A DNA stretch of 8,273 nt from Luminiphilus sp. (GCA_024638905.1 JAHEJH010000161.1:1-8273); one strand, 5' to 3'. Positions 1 through 6,854 are shown, counted from the first letter of the stretch. Numbers and translations are program-made. The notes: generated by a model not told the origin, from the letters alone.

Positions 1-23
1 GGATCCGATACGGAGACACCCCA

Positions 24-1682
24 TTGACCACCGAGTTTCTCGGCAAGCAACTGTCAGGCCCTTTCACTATCCCCTCGGGTATCGTGACGACCGCCCCCGC
101 CATCATTCAGCGGGTGATGGACACCATGCCGGAGATCGGCGTCATCACCACCAAAAGCATTGGGTTTGAGCCACGCCTCGGCAACCGGGAGCCTGTTTAC
201 AGCCAGTACGCGCCCGGCTGCTTCGTCAATGCCGTGGGCCTGACCAATCCCGGGGTCGAGGAGGCGCTCCAGGGTTTACAGCAACTCGCCGTGCCGGCTG
301 ATCGCTTTTTGTTGGTGTCGATCTTCGGCGGATCCGTGGAAGAGTTTGTCGCGGTGGCGAAACAACTTGCTCCCGTCGCAGATGGCTTGGAACTGAATCT
401 CTCCTGCCCTCATGCCAAGGGGTACGGCATGGCCATGGGTCAAGACCCCGATATGGTCCGTGAGGTCGTCGCCGCGGTCTGTGACGCAGTCGATATACCC
501 GTCATCCCCAAACTGACGCCGAACGTCGATGACATCGCAGTCATCGGTCGCGCCGCGTTGGAAGGGGGCGCGTCAGCACTGTGCGCCATCAATACGGCGG
601 GGCCCGGCTACACAGAGAGCCACGGCCACCCGGTGCTCAGCAATGGCATGGGCGGCATGTCGGGCAAAGGCGTGCTCCCCACCACGCTGAAGGCGCTGAA
701 AGCGCTTCGCGCCGAGACAGACATCCCGCTCATCGGCTGCGGTGGCCTGTCTTCCGCAGCAGACTGCCGGGATGCCATCCATTGCGGGGCCACCATTCTG
801 GGCATTGGCTCCGGACTGACCGGCATGAACACTGACGAAGTGCAGCACTACTTTGCCAGCCTGGCCCGAGACGTCGCTGAAGGCAGCGATGCGGCAGGAC
901 AACAGGTTCGCTTCGATGTGGATATGGGCTTCAAGCCCTATCGGGTGGTCGCTAACGATATCGTCTGTGATGACATTACCGTGGTCACGCTGGATGGCGA
1001 CCTGGACATTCAGGCCGGGGAATATGTTTTTGTCTGGGTACCGGGTGTGGGTGAAAAACCCTTTTCTTGCCTGACCCATAATCCTGTGCGTTTGGCAGTG
1101 ATCAACGTCGGGCAATTTACGGATCATTGCTACCAGCTCTCACCGGGTGACGCGGTGTATCTGCGTGGCCCACACGGCGTGGCTGTCACACCGCCGGAAG
1201 ATGCCCACATTGTTTGCGTCGCAGGCGGTACCGGTCTGGCCGCGGTGTATCAGATTGCGGAGGACTTCGGCAGCGACGACAACCCGGTCGACATTTTTGT
1301 CGGCGCCCGCTCTGCAAATCGACTCTACTTCCGTGACGAATGCGAGGGCGTCGCCCGTGTCACCATCGCCACCGATGACGGCAGTGCCGGATTCGAGGGT
1401 CGGGTGAGCGATGCCTTGGCGGACTTTCTCGCGGACCAGCCGGCCGAGGCGCTGGCCAAGATGGTGTTTTACAACTGCGGGCCCGCCCCCATGATTCATG
1501 CTAGTGAAACGGTCCAGAAAAAGGTTGTCTCCTCGGATCGTATCTTCAGCGCCATCGACTATCTGACCAAGTGCGGGGTCGGTATCTGCGGCGCCTGTGC
1601 CTCGCCCGACGGCCGTCGGATCTGCGTGGACGGGCCCTTTATCACCGATGGGTTAGCCGAGCGCCGCGCGACATCGCGCTGA
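24..1682 (+). CDS. pyrD: Fused dihydroorotate dehydrogenase, class 1B type (PyrD-PyrK)
   Basis: Predicted to oxidise dihydroorotate to orotate in cytosolic pyrimidine synthesis, passing electrons through FMN, FAD and [2Fe-2S] to NAD+. Residues 1-290 look like the PyrD barrel: TTKS (42-45, Lys44 near FMN), LNLSCPH with probable catalytic Cys128, PKLTPNV (162-168), INT (189-191), and the phosphate-binding loops GCGG (238-241) and GIGSG (260-264). Residues 298-552 match PyrK: an FAD segment ending EKPFS (344-348), AGGTGLA (400-406), YNCGPAPM (483-490), and a Cys517-x4-Cys522-x2-Cys525-x8-Cys534 iron-sulfur motif. In Lactococcus and Bacillus these are two genes, so one chain of 552 aa is unusual. 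The SCPHAKGYGMAMGQDP stretch looks archaeal-like. The TTG start follows GGAGA by 7 nt. No in-frame stop lies upstream in the window, so an earlier start cannot be excluded. Dihydropyrimidine dehydrogenase is less likely because the Cys typical of its active-site loop is absent. Confidence 0.92.
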   Translation: MTTEFLGKQLSGPFTIPSGIVTTAPAIIQRVMDTMPEIGVITTKSIGFEPRLGNREPVYSQYAPGCFVNAVGLTNPGVEEALQGLQQLAVPADRFLLVSIFGGSVEEFVAVAKQLAPVADGLELNLSCPHAKGYGMAMGQDPDMVREVVAAVCDAVDIPVIPKLTPNVDDIAVIGRAALEGGASALCAINTAGPGYTESHGHPVLSNGMGGMSGKGVLPTTLKALKALRAETDIPLIGCGGLSSAADCRDAIHCGATILGIGSGLTGMNTDEVQHYFASLARDVAEGSDAAGQQVRFDVDMGFKPYRVVANDIVCDDITVVTLDGDLDIQAGEYVFVWVPGVGEKPFSCLTHNPVRLAVINVGQFTDHCYQLSPGDAVYLRGPHGVAVTPPEDAHIVCVAGGTGLAAVYQIAEDFGSDDNPVDIFVGARSANRLYFRDECEGVARVTIATDDGSAGFEGRVSDALADFLADQPAEALAKMVFYNCGPAPMIHASETVQKKVVSSDRIFSAIDYLTKCGVGICGACASPDGRRICVDGPFITDGLAERRATSR

Positions 1683-1735
1683 CCAACAAACTGCACAGCC
1701 AGCTGTCCCGCCTGCAGGCCCGGGCATACCCCTGA
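1670..1735 (+). other. Coding-like tail in a shifted frame after the PyrD-PyrK stop
   Basis: The fused gene stops at 1680-1682. An overlapping frame (codon starting at 1670) continues to TGA at 1733-1735 and would encode a 21-residue tail beginning DIALTNKLH and ending QARAYP. Nineteen of its 21 codons end in G or C, and it has the leucine/glutamine/arginine pattern of an amphipathic helix. It could be the true C-terminus displaced by a frameshift in the GC-rich stretch around 1661-1672, or chance. Known PyrK proteins do not need such an extension. Confidence 0.3.
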
Positions 1736-1787
1736 ACACCCCCCCCTCCATACACTTCGCAAAAGCTGACAAGCGACATGTGACCGG

Positions 1788-1815
1788 TTGACTGAAGGGC
1801 AAATCGCGTCATCAT
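1788..1815 (+). promoter_or_regulatory. Candidate sigma70 promoter for the cupin/YiaW/YiaV-like operon
   Basis: TTGACT at 1788-1793 matches five of six -35 consensus bases. It is followed after 16 nt by CATCAT at 1810-1815, which matches four of six -10 bases. It lies 40 nt ahead of the cupin ATG in the 172-nt gap that follows the dihydroorotate dehydrogenase gene. The -10 is weak, so this is a consensus-match prediction only. Confidence 0.35.
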
Positions 1816-1854
1816 GCTTCCACAAGACTTTCCCGGGAGACGGAGCTCGTCGGT

Positions 1855-2316
1855 ATGAAAGAAAATCTTCTACAGCAAGAAAATCTAACGTGGGCACATT
1901 ACTCAGAGGACGCGGATTACCCTTTCCCCGTCAGTTACTGGGGCACCATTTTGGATATTGATGACGCGGGTCATCTCAGTGTGTTGTACCGCTGGGATCC
2001 CGAGCACTTTTGTCATTTTCATCGGCACCTCTGCGCCACCACCTCCCTCGTGCTCGAGGGAGAGCTGCACGTGAAAACTTTCGAAAATGGCGAACTGGTC
2101 GACACCACTGTCCGGCGCGTCGGGGACTATGCCAAAAAACCCCCCGGTGACGTGCACATGGAACAAGGCGGGCCTGAAGGCGCGCTGGTGCTCTTTGAGC
2201 TGTACGCGCCCGACGGTCAATTGACCGAACAGTTGGACAAGGACGGCAACACACTGCGCACCCTGACGACCGATCAGCTGCGGCACTTTTTCAACAAACA
2301 GCAAGCGGCGGCCTGA
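1855..2316 (+). CDS. Small single-domain cupin, three-histidine metal site
   Basis: A 153-aa soluble protein with no signal peptide or membrane segment. The cupin pattern is visible: a histidine-rich first motif (His51, His54, His56, His58) leading into LVLEGELHV (66-73), and a second motif with PPGDVHMEQGG (96-106) supplying His101. The glutamate usual between the HxH pair and the EGE turn is absent (ATTS at 61-64). This suggests a 3-His iron or zinc site like that of acetylacetone dioxygenase Dke1, which has a similar length and layout. Substrate is unknown, and it could be a dioxygenase, an isomerase or a sensor domain. GGAG at 1842-1845 sits 9 nt before the ATG. The next gene starts 30 nt after the stop, so it is probably the first gene of an operon with the YiaW/YiaV-like pair. 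Confidence 0.82.
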   Translation: MKENLLQQENLTWAHYSEDADYPFPVSYWGTILDIDDAGHLSVLYRWDPEHFCHFHRHLCATTSLVLEGELHVKTFENGELVDTTVRRVGDYAKKPPGDVHMEQGGPEGALVLFELYAPDGQLTEQLDKDGNTLRTLTTDQLRHFFNKQQAAA

Positions 2317-2346
2317 GGTCACCACTCTTAATCGAGGTCCATACCC

Positions 2347-2739
2347 ATGACCGGAGACATTCATCCGCTGGCACCCCACTCTCTGCCGCCTTTTGTCGGC
2401 GCTGCTGACGGCAGTGACCCACTATTCTCTGCGATCATCTTTATCGTGATACTCGCGGTGCTGGGTGTGGGCGTGTTTTATCTCAAACTGCACGCCATAC
2501 CCGAGCAGCTAGCACACAAGCATGGCAACACCCAGTCTCAGCTGATCATGGTTCTGGCGTTGTTGGCGCTGTTCACGCATAACAACATTTTTTGGGTGGC
2601 GGCACTGATTCTGGCGCTATTGAAGCTCCCCGACTTTCTAACGCCGATTAACAGTATTTCGGAATCACTGAAAAAACTGACCCCGGAAGAAGCTGAAACA
2701 CCGACCGCTGCGGTTGAGCGATCAGAGGAGCAACAGTAA
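2347..2739 (+). CDS. Small inner-membrane protein, YiaW/DUF3302-like
   Basis: A 130-aa protein with a short polar N-terminus, one clear membrane helix (about 26-47), a second hydrophobic block (about 65-94) that could be one long or two short helices, and an acidic, Glu-rich cytosolic-type tail (112-130). The central pattern LHAIPEQLAHKHG followed by LLALFTH resembles E. coli YiaW (DUF3302): a helix, a LHxIP loop with basic residues, then a second helix containing a LFT motif. In E. coli, yiaW is paired with the HlyD-family gene yiaV, and the same order is seen here, which supports the assignment. The function of the pair is not established, and this protein may stabilise or anchor the HlyD-type partner. 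GAGGT at 2334-2338 is a good ribosome-binding site 8 nt before the ATG. The stop lies 2 nt before the next start. Confidence 0.75.
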   Translation: MTGDIHPLAPHSLPPFVGAADGSDPLFSAIIFIVILAVLGVGVFYLKLHAIPEQLAHKHGNTQSQLIMVLALLALFTHNNIFWVAALILALLKLPDFLTPINSISESLKKLTPEEAETPTAAVERSEEQQ

Positions 2740-2741
2740 CC

Positions 2742-3983
2742 ATGTTGGAACTGATTCTCTGCTCACTGGTTACCGTACTGCCCGACTACCTCTTTCGCCG
2801 TTACCGGCAAGGTAAGCGCTGGGGAGATCAGATCACCTTCTTCACTATGTGGTACGAGTTGCGGTGGGGGATCACTGCCTGCCTGATTCTGACGGTGAGC
2901 TTCATCACTGTCGTGTTCTACTACCACCCCTCGACCACTAACGCGGGCCCCTACTTCCGCACGATCCCGCTCCTGCCAGAGGGCGGCGGCCGGGTCGAGG
3001 AGATCTTTGTCCGTAACGGCGAAGCCGTCACCGCAGGGGACCCTCTGTTTAGCTTGCTCGACAGCGCGCAGGTTGCTGGCGTCAACGTCGCAGAGAGCCA
3101 GCTGACCCAGATTGCATCAGCGTTTGCACAAGCTGAGGTGCAGCTCGAAGGCGCCAGAGCCACCCTGACGCAGGCGGAGAGCGCGCTGGCGCAGGCTGAA
3201 AACGAGCTGGCCAAAAAGACCGAACTGTCGGCTCGTGGTCAACAGTTAGTCAGCAAAATTGAAATCGAGCGACTGGAAAACACCGTTGCCCAACGTCGCG
3301 GCGGCGTGCAGGCCGCCGAAGCCAATATCACTGCGGCAGAAACCCAGATCTCGGACGTACTCCCCGCGCAACGTGAAAGTGCGCAGCGTCAGTTGGAACA
3401 GGCGCAGGTGGCGCTGGACAAAACCGTGGTGTATGCGGGCGTCGACGGTCAGGTCGCGCAATTCTTTTTGCAGCGCGGTGATTACGTGAACCCCATTCTG
3501 CGGCCAGCGGGCGTGCTGATCCCATCGGATGGCCCGGAGTCAGGGCGTTACCAGATTGCGGCGGGCTTTAATCAGCTCTCCGCGCAGGTGATCAAGGCCG
3601 GCACCATTACCGAAGTGGTCTGCATGTCGAAGCCCTTCACAGTGATTCCCATGATCGTCACCCGCGTGCAGCCGGTGGTGGCCGCGGGGCAGTTAAAGCC
3701 AGCCGATGTCCTGCTGGATGCGCAGCAGCGCGCGCGACCGGGCACGCTCACCGTTGTCATGGAACCCCTGTATGAAGGGGGTCTGAGCGAAGTGATGCCG
3801 GGTAGCAAATGTATTGCCAATGCCTATACCAGTAACCATGAACTGCTCGAAGAGGGTGACCTGGGTTTTGGTGAAACGCTATTCCTACATATGGTTGACA
3901 CCGTCGGCGTGATTCACGCCATCATCCTGAGAATGCAGGCACTACTGATGCCCGTACAGATGCTGGTCTTCGCCGGCCACTGA
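2742..3983 (+). CDS. HlyD-family membrane-fusion protein, YiaV-like
   Basis: A 413-aa predicted periplasmic adaptor anchored in the inner membrane. It has a basic segment (19-26), one membrane helix (about 44-60), the first half of a lipoyl/barrel-sandwich domain (74-108, with GGGRVEEIFVRNGEAVTAGD), a long Ala/Gln/Glu-rich coiled-coil hairpin (112-226), the second lipoyl half (227-250, VDGQVAQFFLQRGDYV) and a beta-barrel region (about 265-345). The C-terminal stretch LRMQALLMPVQMLVF (396-410) resembles the tail of E. coli YiaV. Such proteins normally bridge an inner-membrane pump to an outer-membrane channel, but neither is encoded nearby. The gene begins 2 nt after the YiaW-like gene, with GAGGAG (2725-2730) inside that gene as ribosome-binding site, so translation is probably coupled. 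Family assignment is strong, while cargo and partners are unknown. Confidence 0.88.
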   Translation: MLELILCSLVTVLPDYLFRRYRQGKRWGDQITFFTMWYELRWGITACLILTVSFITVVFYYHPSTTNAGPYFRTIPLLPEGGGRVEEIFVRNGEAVTAGDPLFSLLDSAQVAGVNVAESQLTQIASAFAQAEVQLEGARATLTQAESALAQAENELAKKTELSARGQQLVSKIEIERLENTVAQRRGGVQAAEANITAAETQISDVLPAQRESAQRQLEQAQVALDKTVVYAGVDGQVAQFFLQRGDYVNPILRPAGVLIPSDGPESGRYQIAAGFNQLSAQVIKAGTITEVVCMSKPFTVIPMIVTRVQPVVAAGQLKPADVLLDAQQRARPGTLTVVMEPLYEGGLSEVMPGSKCIANAYTSNHELLEEGDLGFGETLFLHMVDTVGVIHAIILRMQALLMPVQMLVFAGH

Positions 3984-3990
3984 TCTCCGT

Positions 3991-4011
3991 GGCGCCGGGG
4001 AATCCGGCGCC
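3991..4011 (+). terminator. Perfect GC-rich hairpin after the YiaV-like gene
   Basis: GGCGCCGG (3991-3998) and CCGGCGCC (4004-4011) form a perfect 8-bp stem with a 5-nt GGAAT loop, starting 8 nt after the stop codon. No T-run follows, so it is not a standard intrinsic terminator. It may mark the operon end as a Rho-assisted pause or an mRNA 3'-stabilising structure. Confidence 0.45.
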
Positions 4012-4070
4012 GACTCAGCCGCGCTTCGAGTGCGGCACAGGTGCCGAAGATCCGACACTGACCCCAACCC

Positions 4071-4081
4071 GTAACGGTTAC
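4071..4081 (+). promoter_or_regulatory. Short inverted repeat ahead of the lipoprotein gene
   Basis: GTAAC-G-GTTAC is a perfect 5-bp inverted repeat with a 1-nt centre, ending 27 nt before the ATG chosen for the lipoprotein. Its place upstream of a gene suggests an operator, but it is short enough to arise by chance and no convincing -35/-10 pair was seen beside it. Confidence 0.15.
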
Positions 4082-4108
4082 ACCCTTTGCCAAGAAGTGT
4101 GCCTTGTC

Positions 4109-4765
4109 ATGCGCCTAGCCTTCCCCAATAACCGGCATCGCCCCACAACTGCAAGCCGTTCCGCACAGCGGCGATCATCTGCGCACCGCCACTCCAAGCG
4201 CTTTGGGGTGTTGGGTCGCGGATTTGCCCTACTCAGCATGCTCGGCCTGTTAACCGCCTGCGGTAGTACTTCCGTGGATGATTATCAGGCGCGCGAGCCC
4301 GCCTTCGCACCAGAGGACTTTTTCAATGGCGCGTTAACGGCTCATGGCGTGGTGAAAGATTTTTCCGGCACCGCGATCCGCCATTTCAGCGCCGACATCG
4401 TTGGCTGTTGGTCAGACGGGATTGGCACGCTGGATGAGGACTTTGTTTTCGACGACGGTGAACAACAGAAACGCATCTGGACGCTCACACCCAACGGTAG
4501 CCAAACCTACATTGGCACTGCTGGTGACGTGGTCGGCGAGGGCCTCGCCCGCTGGCAAGGTAACGCGATGTTCCTCGACTACACCCTGCGCATCGAACTG
4601 GAGGACGGCCCGATCGATGTGAAAATCGACGACAGGATGTACCGGGTCAGCGACAACGTAGTGATAAATGAGTCGAAGATGCGCAAATTTGGTTTTGGGG
4701 TCGGCGAGATCCTGCTCACCATCATTCGCCATCCCGATCAGGCTGCTGCCTGCCCAAGCGTATAA
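4109..4765 (+). CDS. DUF3833-type lipoprotein
   Basis: A 218-aa protein with a hydrophobic stretch ending in a lipobox (LLTAC, acylated Cys51 from this start), so the mature protein should be lipid-anchored on the periplasmic side. The mature part fits the DUF3833 pattern I know: FFNG (about 70-73), GVVKDFSG, GTLDEDFVFDDGE, WTL, GDVVGEG, a DDRMYRVSDNVVINE segment and MRKFG near the end. The function of this family is unknown. The frame is open back to a GTG at 3989, but that would overlap the hairpin after the preceding gene. From ATG 4109 the region before the hydrophobic core is about 37 residues and rich in Arg, His and Ser, which is long for a lipoprotein signal. GTG 4208 (residue 34) would give a normal signal of about 17 residues but has no visible ribosome-binding site. 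It converges with the minus-strand gene that ends 79 nt away. Confidence 0.8.
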   Translation: MRLAFPNNRHRPTTASRSAQRRSSAHRHSKRFGVLGRGFALLSMLGLLTACGSTSVDDYQAREPAFAPEDFFNGALTAHGVVKDFSGTAIRHFSADIVGCWSDGIGTLDEDFVFDDGEQQKRIWTLTPNGSQTYIGTAGDVVGEGLARWQGNAMFLDYTLRIELEDGPIDVKIDDRMYRVSDNVVINESKMRKFGFGVGEILLTIIRHPDQAAACPSV

Positions 4766-4844
4766 CCTTTCGCTGAAGCCTTTCCGCTACAAACCCTGAT
4801 CTCGCTGGGCGGGCGCGAGCTCCCAAGACATGTCCTCACGCGGA

Positions 4845-5618
4845 TCAGGCGTTCGCAGGTCCCGCGTGCTCGCGCGGGCCGGGCTCCAAAAACTCGAATT
4901 CATCGAGCTTGATGTCGTCCATGCCCATCTGATCGAAGGGGTCTTCCAAAAGATCCTGCAAGTTGTAAAGCGAGATCAAAACAAAGCCGTTGATACTGTT
5001 GAGCAGGTAAATCAGCCAGCGCGGATCGTCGTGCAGGTTGTACACGAGATTCGGCGTAAAGATAAACGGCAGCACATAGAGCGAGATCAGTAGGTAAGCA
5101 CGCAGACTTACCGGCGTGCCGTGGATCTTGATGCCGTTAAGGCTCTCAATATTTTCCTGAATATCCTGAATGACGCGCATCATTTTCAGGCTGGCATTGC
5201 CGGAAATGGCCTCATTGCTCGGTGTGCTCACTGCATAAATCTGACGAATGGTGTCACGCACCTCGTCCATGCCTTCGTGCTCTGGGTCCTTGAGGCTATG
5301 GGTAAACCGTTCAGACAGCTGACGCACTAGCGCGTGGATCTCGCGCTTTTCCTCCAACGGCATCTTGATGTTGTTCTCAAGGCCAAAATAAAACGCGCTG
5401 ATCGCGGCCTTCAGCGCGCTGAGTACACGAATCGCCAACTGCCGGCGCCGAAACGCCTCGCGAATGGTAAAGACCAAGGGGAACAGCACGGCAATGCTGA
5501 GGAAAATCCAGTCGACGTTATAGGCGTAATCGAACCGCAAGCAGGTGTATACCGACCCAACGCATAGGGAGACGATGATAAAAGTGCGGTGATTGATGAT
5601 TTCCAGATACTTGCGCAT
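4845..5618 (-). CDS. Four-helix membrane protein, bestrophin-like (tentative)
   Basis: A 257-aa integral membrane protein. Counted from the ATG at 5618, hydrophobic helices lie at about 11-28, 35-52, 172-190 and 202-219. A charged, largely helical segment of about 115 residues separates the two pairs. The C-terminal motif LEDPFDQMGMDDIKLDEF, just after helix 4, resembles the acidic ENPFG...D-L motif of bestrophin-type (UPF0187) anion channels. The two-plus-two helix layout with a long cytosolic middle also fits, but the similarity is limited and pore residues were not identified. It may instead be an unnamed membrane family. The ATG is preferred over the TTG at 5633 because GGAAAA precedes it by about 6 nt and the predicted -10 box leaves almost no leader for the TTG. 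It stands alone on the minus strand, divergent from the kinase-like gene. Confidence 0.72.
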   Translation of the reverse strand: MRKYLEIINHRTFIIVSLCVGSVYTCLRFDYAYNVDWIFLSIAVLFPLVFTIREAFRRRQLAIRVLSALKAAISAFYFGLENNIKMPLEEKREIHALVRQLSERFTHSLKDPEHEGMDEVRDTIRQIYAVSTPSNEAISGNASLKMMRVIQDIQENIESLNGIKIHGTPVSLRAYLLISLYVLPFIFTPNLVYNLHDDPRWLIYLLNSINGFVLISLYNLQDLLEDPFDQMGMDDIKLDEFEFLEPGPREHAGPANA

Positions 5619-5645
5619 CAGTTTTCCAGTCAAGTTTCTGGGCGC

Positions 5646-5674
5646 ATCTTATGCGTGAGGCGAATAGGTGGCAA
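5646..5674 (-). promoter_or_regulatory. Candidate sigma70 promoter for the bestrophin-like gene
   Basis: On the minus strand, TTGCCA (5674-5669, five of six -35 bases) is followed after exactly 17 nt by TAAGAT (5651-5646, four of six -10 bases). Transcription would begin near 5639, giving a leader of about 20 nt to the ATG at 5618. A small inverted repeat, CGCAT-CTT-ATGCG (5643-5655), overlaps the -10 and could be a control site. Confidence 0.5.
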
Positions 5675-5789
5675 TGCGGTGTGACAGCACAACGGGCATC
5701 GAAGCATCACCATATTGCATTGCACTGCCCTCCCCGCTCTGAGAGCATCAGCCAATACTCCGCACCTCGATACCAAAAATGCTTAGAAA

Positions 5790-6854
5790 ATGACGTGCTC
5801 ACTGACTGAAACAATCAGCGTGCTTGCATTTGCCTGCTGCGGCTTGATAGCGCCGACTGACCTGCTTGCGAACACGGCGATATCGCCTCATGACCCGCTC
5901 TTTAACAATGATGAGCCGTTAACGATCACCCTCACAGGCCCTTTTAAAACCCTCGACAAGCAGCGTGACAAAAGCGCCGAGTATGAAGTGGGATCTCTCT
6001 CCTACGAGGGCCCGGATGGCCCCATCAACATCGAAACACGGTATAAACCTCGCGGCAACTTTCGCCTGGAGAAGGAAAACTGCTCCCACGCGCAGCTCTG
6101 GTTGAACCTGAAAAAGAAGCAGACCAAAAAAACCGTTTTTGCCAATCAGAACAAACTCAAGCTGGTGGTGCAGTGTCGCGACAGTAATCGTTATCAATCG
6201 TACCTGCGAAAGGAATATCAGGCATACCGCATGCTCAATCTGATGACCGAGGCGAGCTATCGGGTCCGTTGGGTGACCGTGACGTATCAAGATCTCCAGG
6301 GCAAGAACTTGAGAACGCAGTCTGCTTTTCTGATCGAGCATAAAAACCGTGTCGCGGATCGATTAAATCTCAACCCGGTCGATGAACAGCGCATCAACCG
6401 CACAGAACTCGATCCAGTTCACGCCACCCGCGCGGCCATGTTCAACTACTTTATTGGCAACGCGGATTTTTCAATCGTTGCGGCCACTGAAGGTAGCTGC
6501 TGCCACAACGCCAAGCTGCTTCGCGCTGATGACGAATCTCCTTATGTCCCGGTCATTTATGACTTTGATTCCTCGGGTTACGTGGATGCGCCCTATGCGA
6601 TCACTCCGGCAAAGCTGGAGTTGCGTAACGTGCGGCAACGCATCTATCGGGGATTCTGCACCGACCCGGAAGTGCTCGACGGGATCCTCGACGAATTCAG
6701 AAATAAACGAGAATCACTGCTTGCCGTTGCAGCCGAGACCGACCAGGTGGGCAAGCGCAGTGCGCGAAAGGGGGTGTCGTATCTCAAGGATTTTTACAGC
6801 GTGATCGAAAACCCGAAGCGCCTGAAGAAGAAAATTATTGAGGTCTGTCGATGA
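5790..6854 (+). CDS. Exported CotH-like atypical kinase (predicted)
   Basis: A 354-aa protein with a hydrophobic N-terminus (about 9-27) suggesting export and six cysteines in the mature part (98, 129, 237, 238, 290, 353), suiting an oxidising periplasm. The order of motifs resembles CotH-type atypical kinases. A strand with YKPRGNFR (85-92) comes first, then KLKLVVQCRDSNRYQSYLRKEY (about 122-142) and AFLIEHKNRVADR (179-191). Next come FNYFIGNADFS (218-228, with Asn224 and Asp226 as candidate catalytic or metal residues), CCHNAKLL (237-244) and VPVIYDFDSSG (253-263, with Asp258 and Asp260 as candidate metal ligands). CotH of Bacillus phosphorylates spore-coat proteins; activity here is inferred. 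The first in-frame ATG follows an in-frame TAG and has no clear ribosome-binding site. The n-region lacks positive charge, which is odd for a signal peptide. The stop overlaps the phosphatase start by 4 nt (ATGA). Confidence 0.75.
   Translation: MTCSLTETISVLAFACCGLIAPTDLLANTAISPHDPLFNNDEPLTITLTGPFKTLDKQRDKSAEYEVGSLSYEGPDGPINIETRYKPRGNFRLEKENCSHAQLWLNLKKKQTKKTVFANQNKLKLVVQCRDSNRYQSYLRKEYQAYRMLNLMTEASYRVRWVTVTYQDLQGKNLRTQSAFLIEHKNRVADRLNLNPVDEQRINRTELDPVHATRAAMFNYFIGNADFSIVAATEGSCCHNAKLLRADDESPYVPVIYDFDSSGYVDAPYAITPAKLELRNVRQRIYRGFCTDPEVLDGILDEFRNKRESLLAVAAETDQVGKRSARKGVSYLKDFYSVIENPKRLKKKIIEVCR

Noticed and set aside
1..6. BamHI site at the first base, suggesting a cloning junction
   Set aside because: The same site recurs near 330 and a 6-nt match cannot show a vector junction. 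No vector-like sequence is present.
573..1127. 184-codon minus-strand open frame opposite the dehydrogenase gene
   Set aside because: It lies wholly inside a firmly identified gene, its product resembles no family I know, and GC-rich genes often leave open antisense frames.
1739..1746. Run of eight C as a phase-variation tract
   Set aside because: It lies between genes, not in a reading frame or a promoter spacer, so no switching mechanism can be supported.
4861..4878. 6-bp GC hairpin (CCCGCG/CGCGGG) as a terminator between the convergent genes
   Set aside because: It lies inside the coding end of the minus-strand gene and has no T-run. The 79-nt gap itself (4766-4844) shows only a weak CTCGC/GCGAG pairing.
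4830..5567. Plus-strand open frames opposite the bestrophin-like gene
   Set aside because: The minus-strand product has clear membrane helices, a promoter and a ribosome-binding site. The plus-strand frames give no recognisable domains and are short.
5700..5789. Promoter for the kinase-like/phosphatase pair
   Set aside because: TTGCAT at 5715-5720 and TTGCAC at 5720-5725 resemble -35 boxes, but no acceptable -10 lies 16-18 nt downstream.
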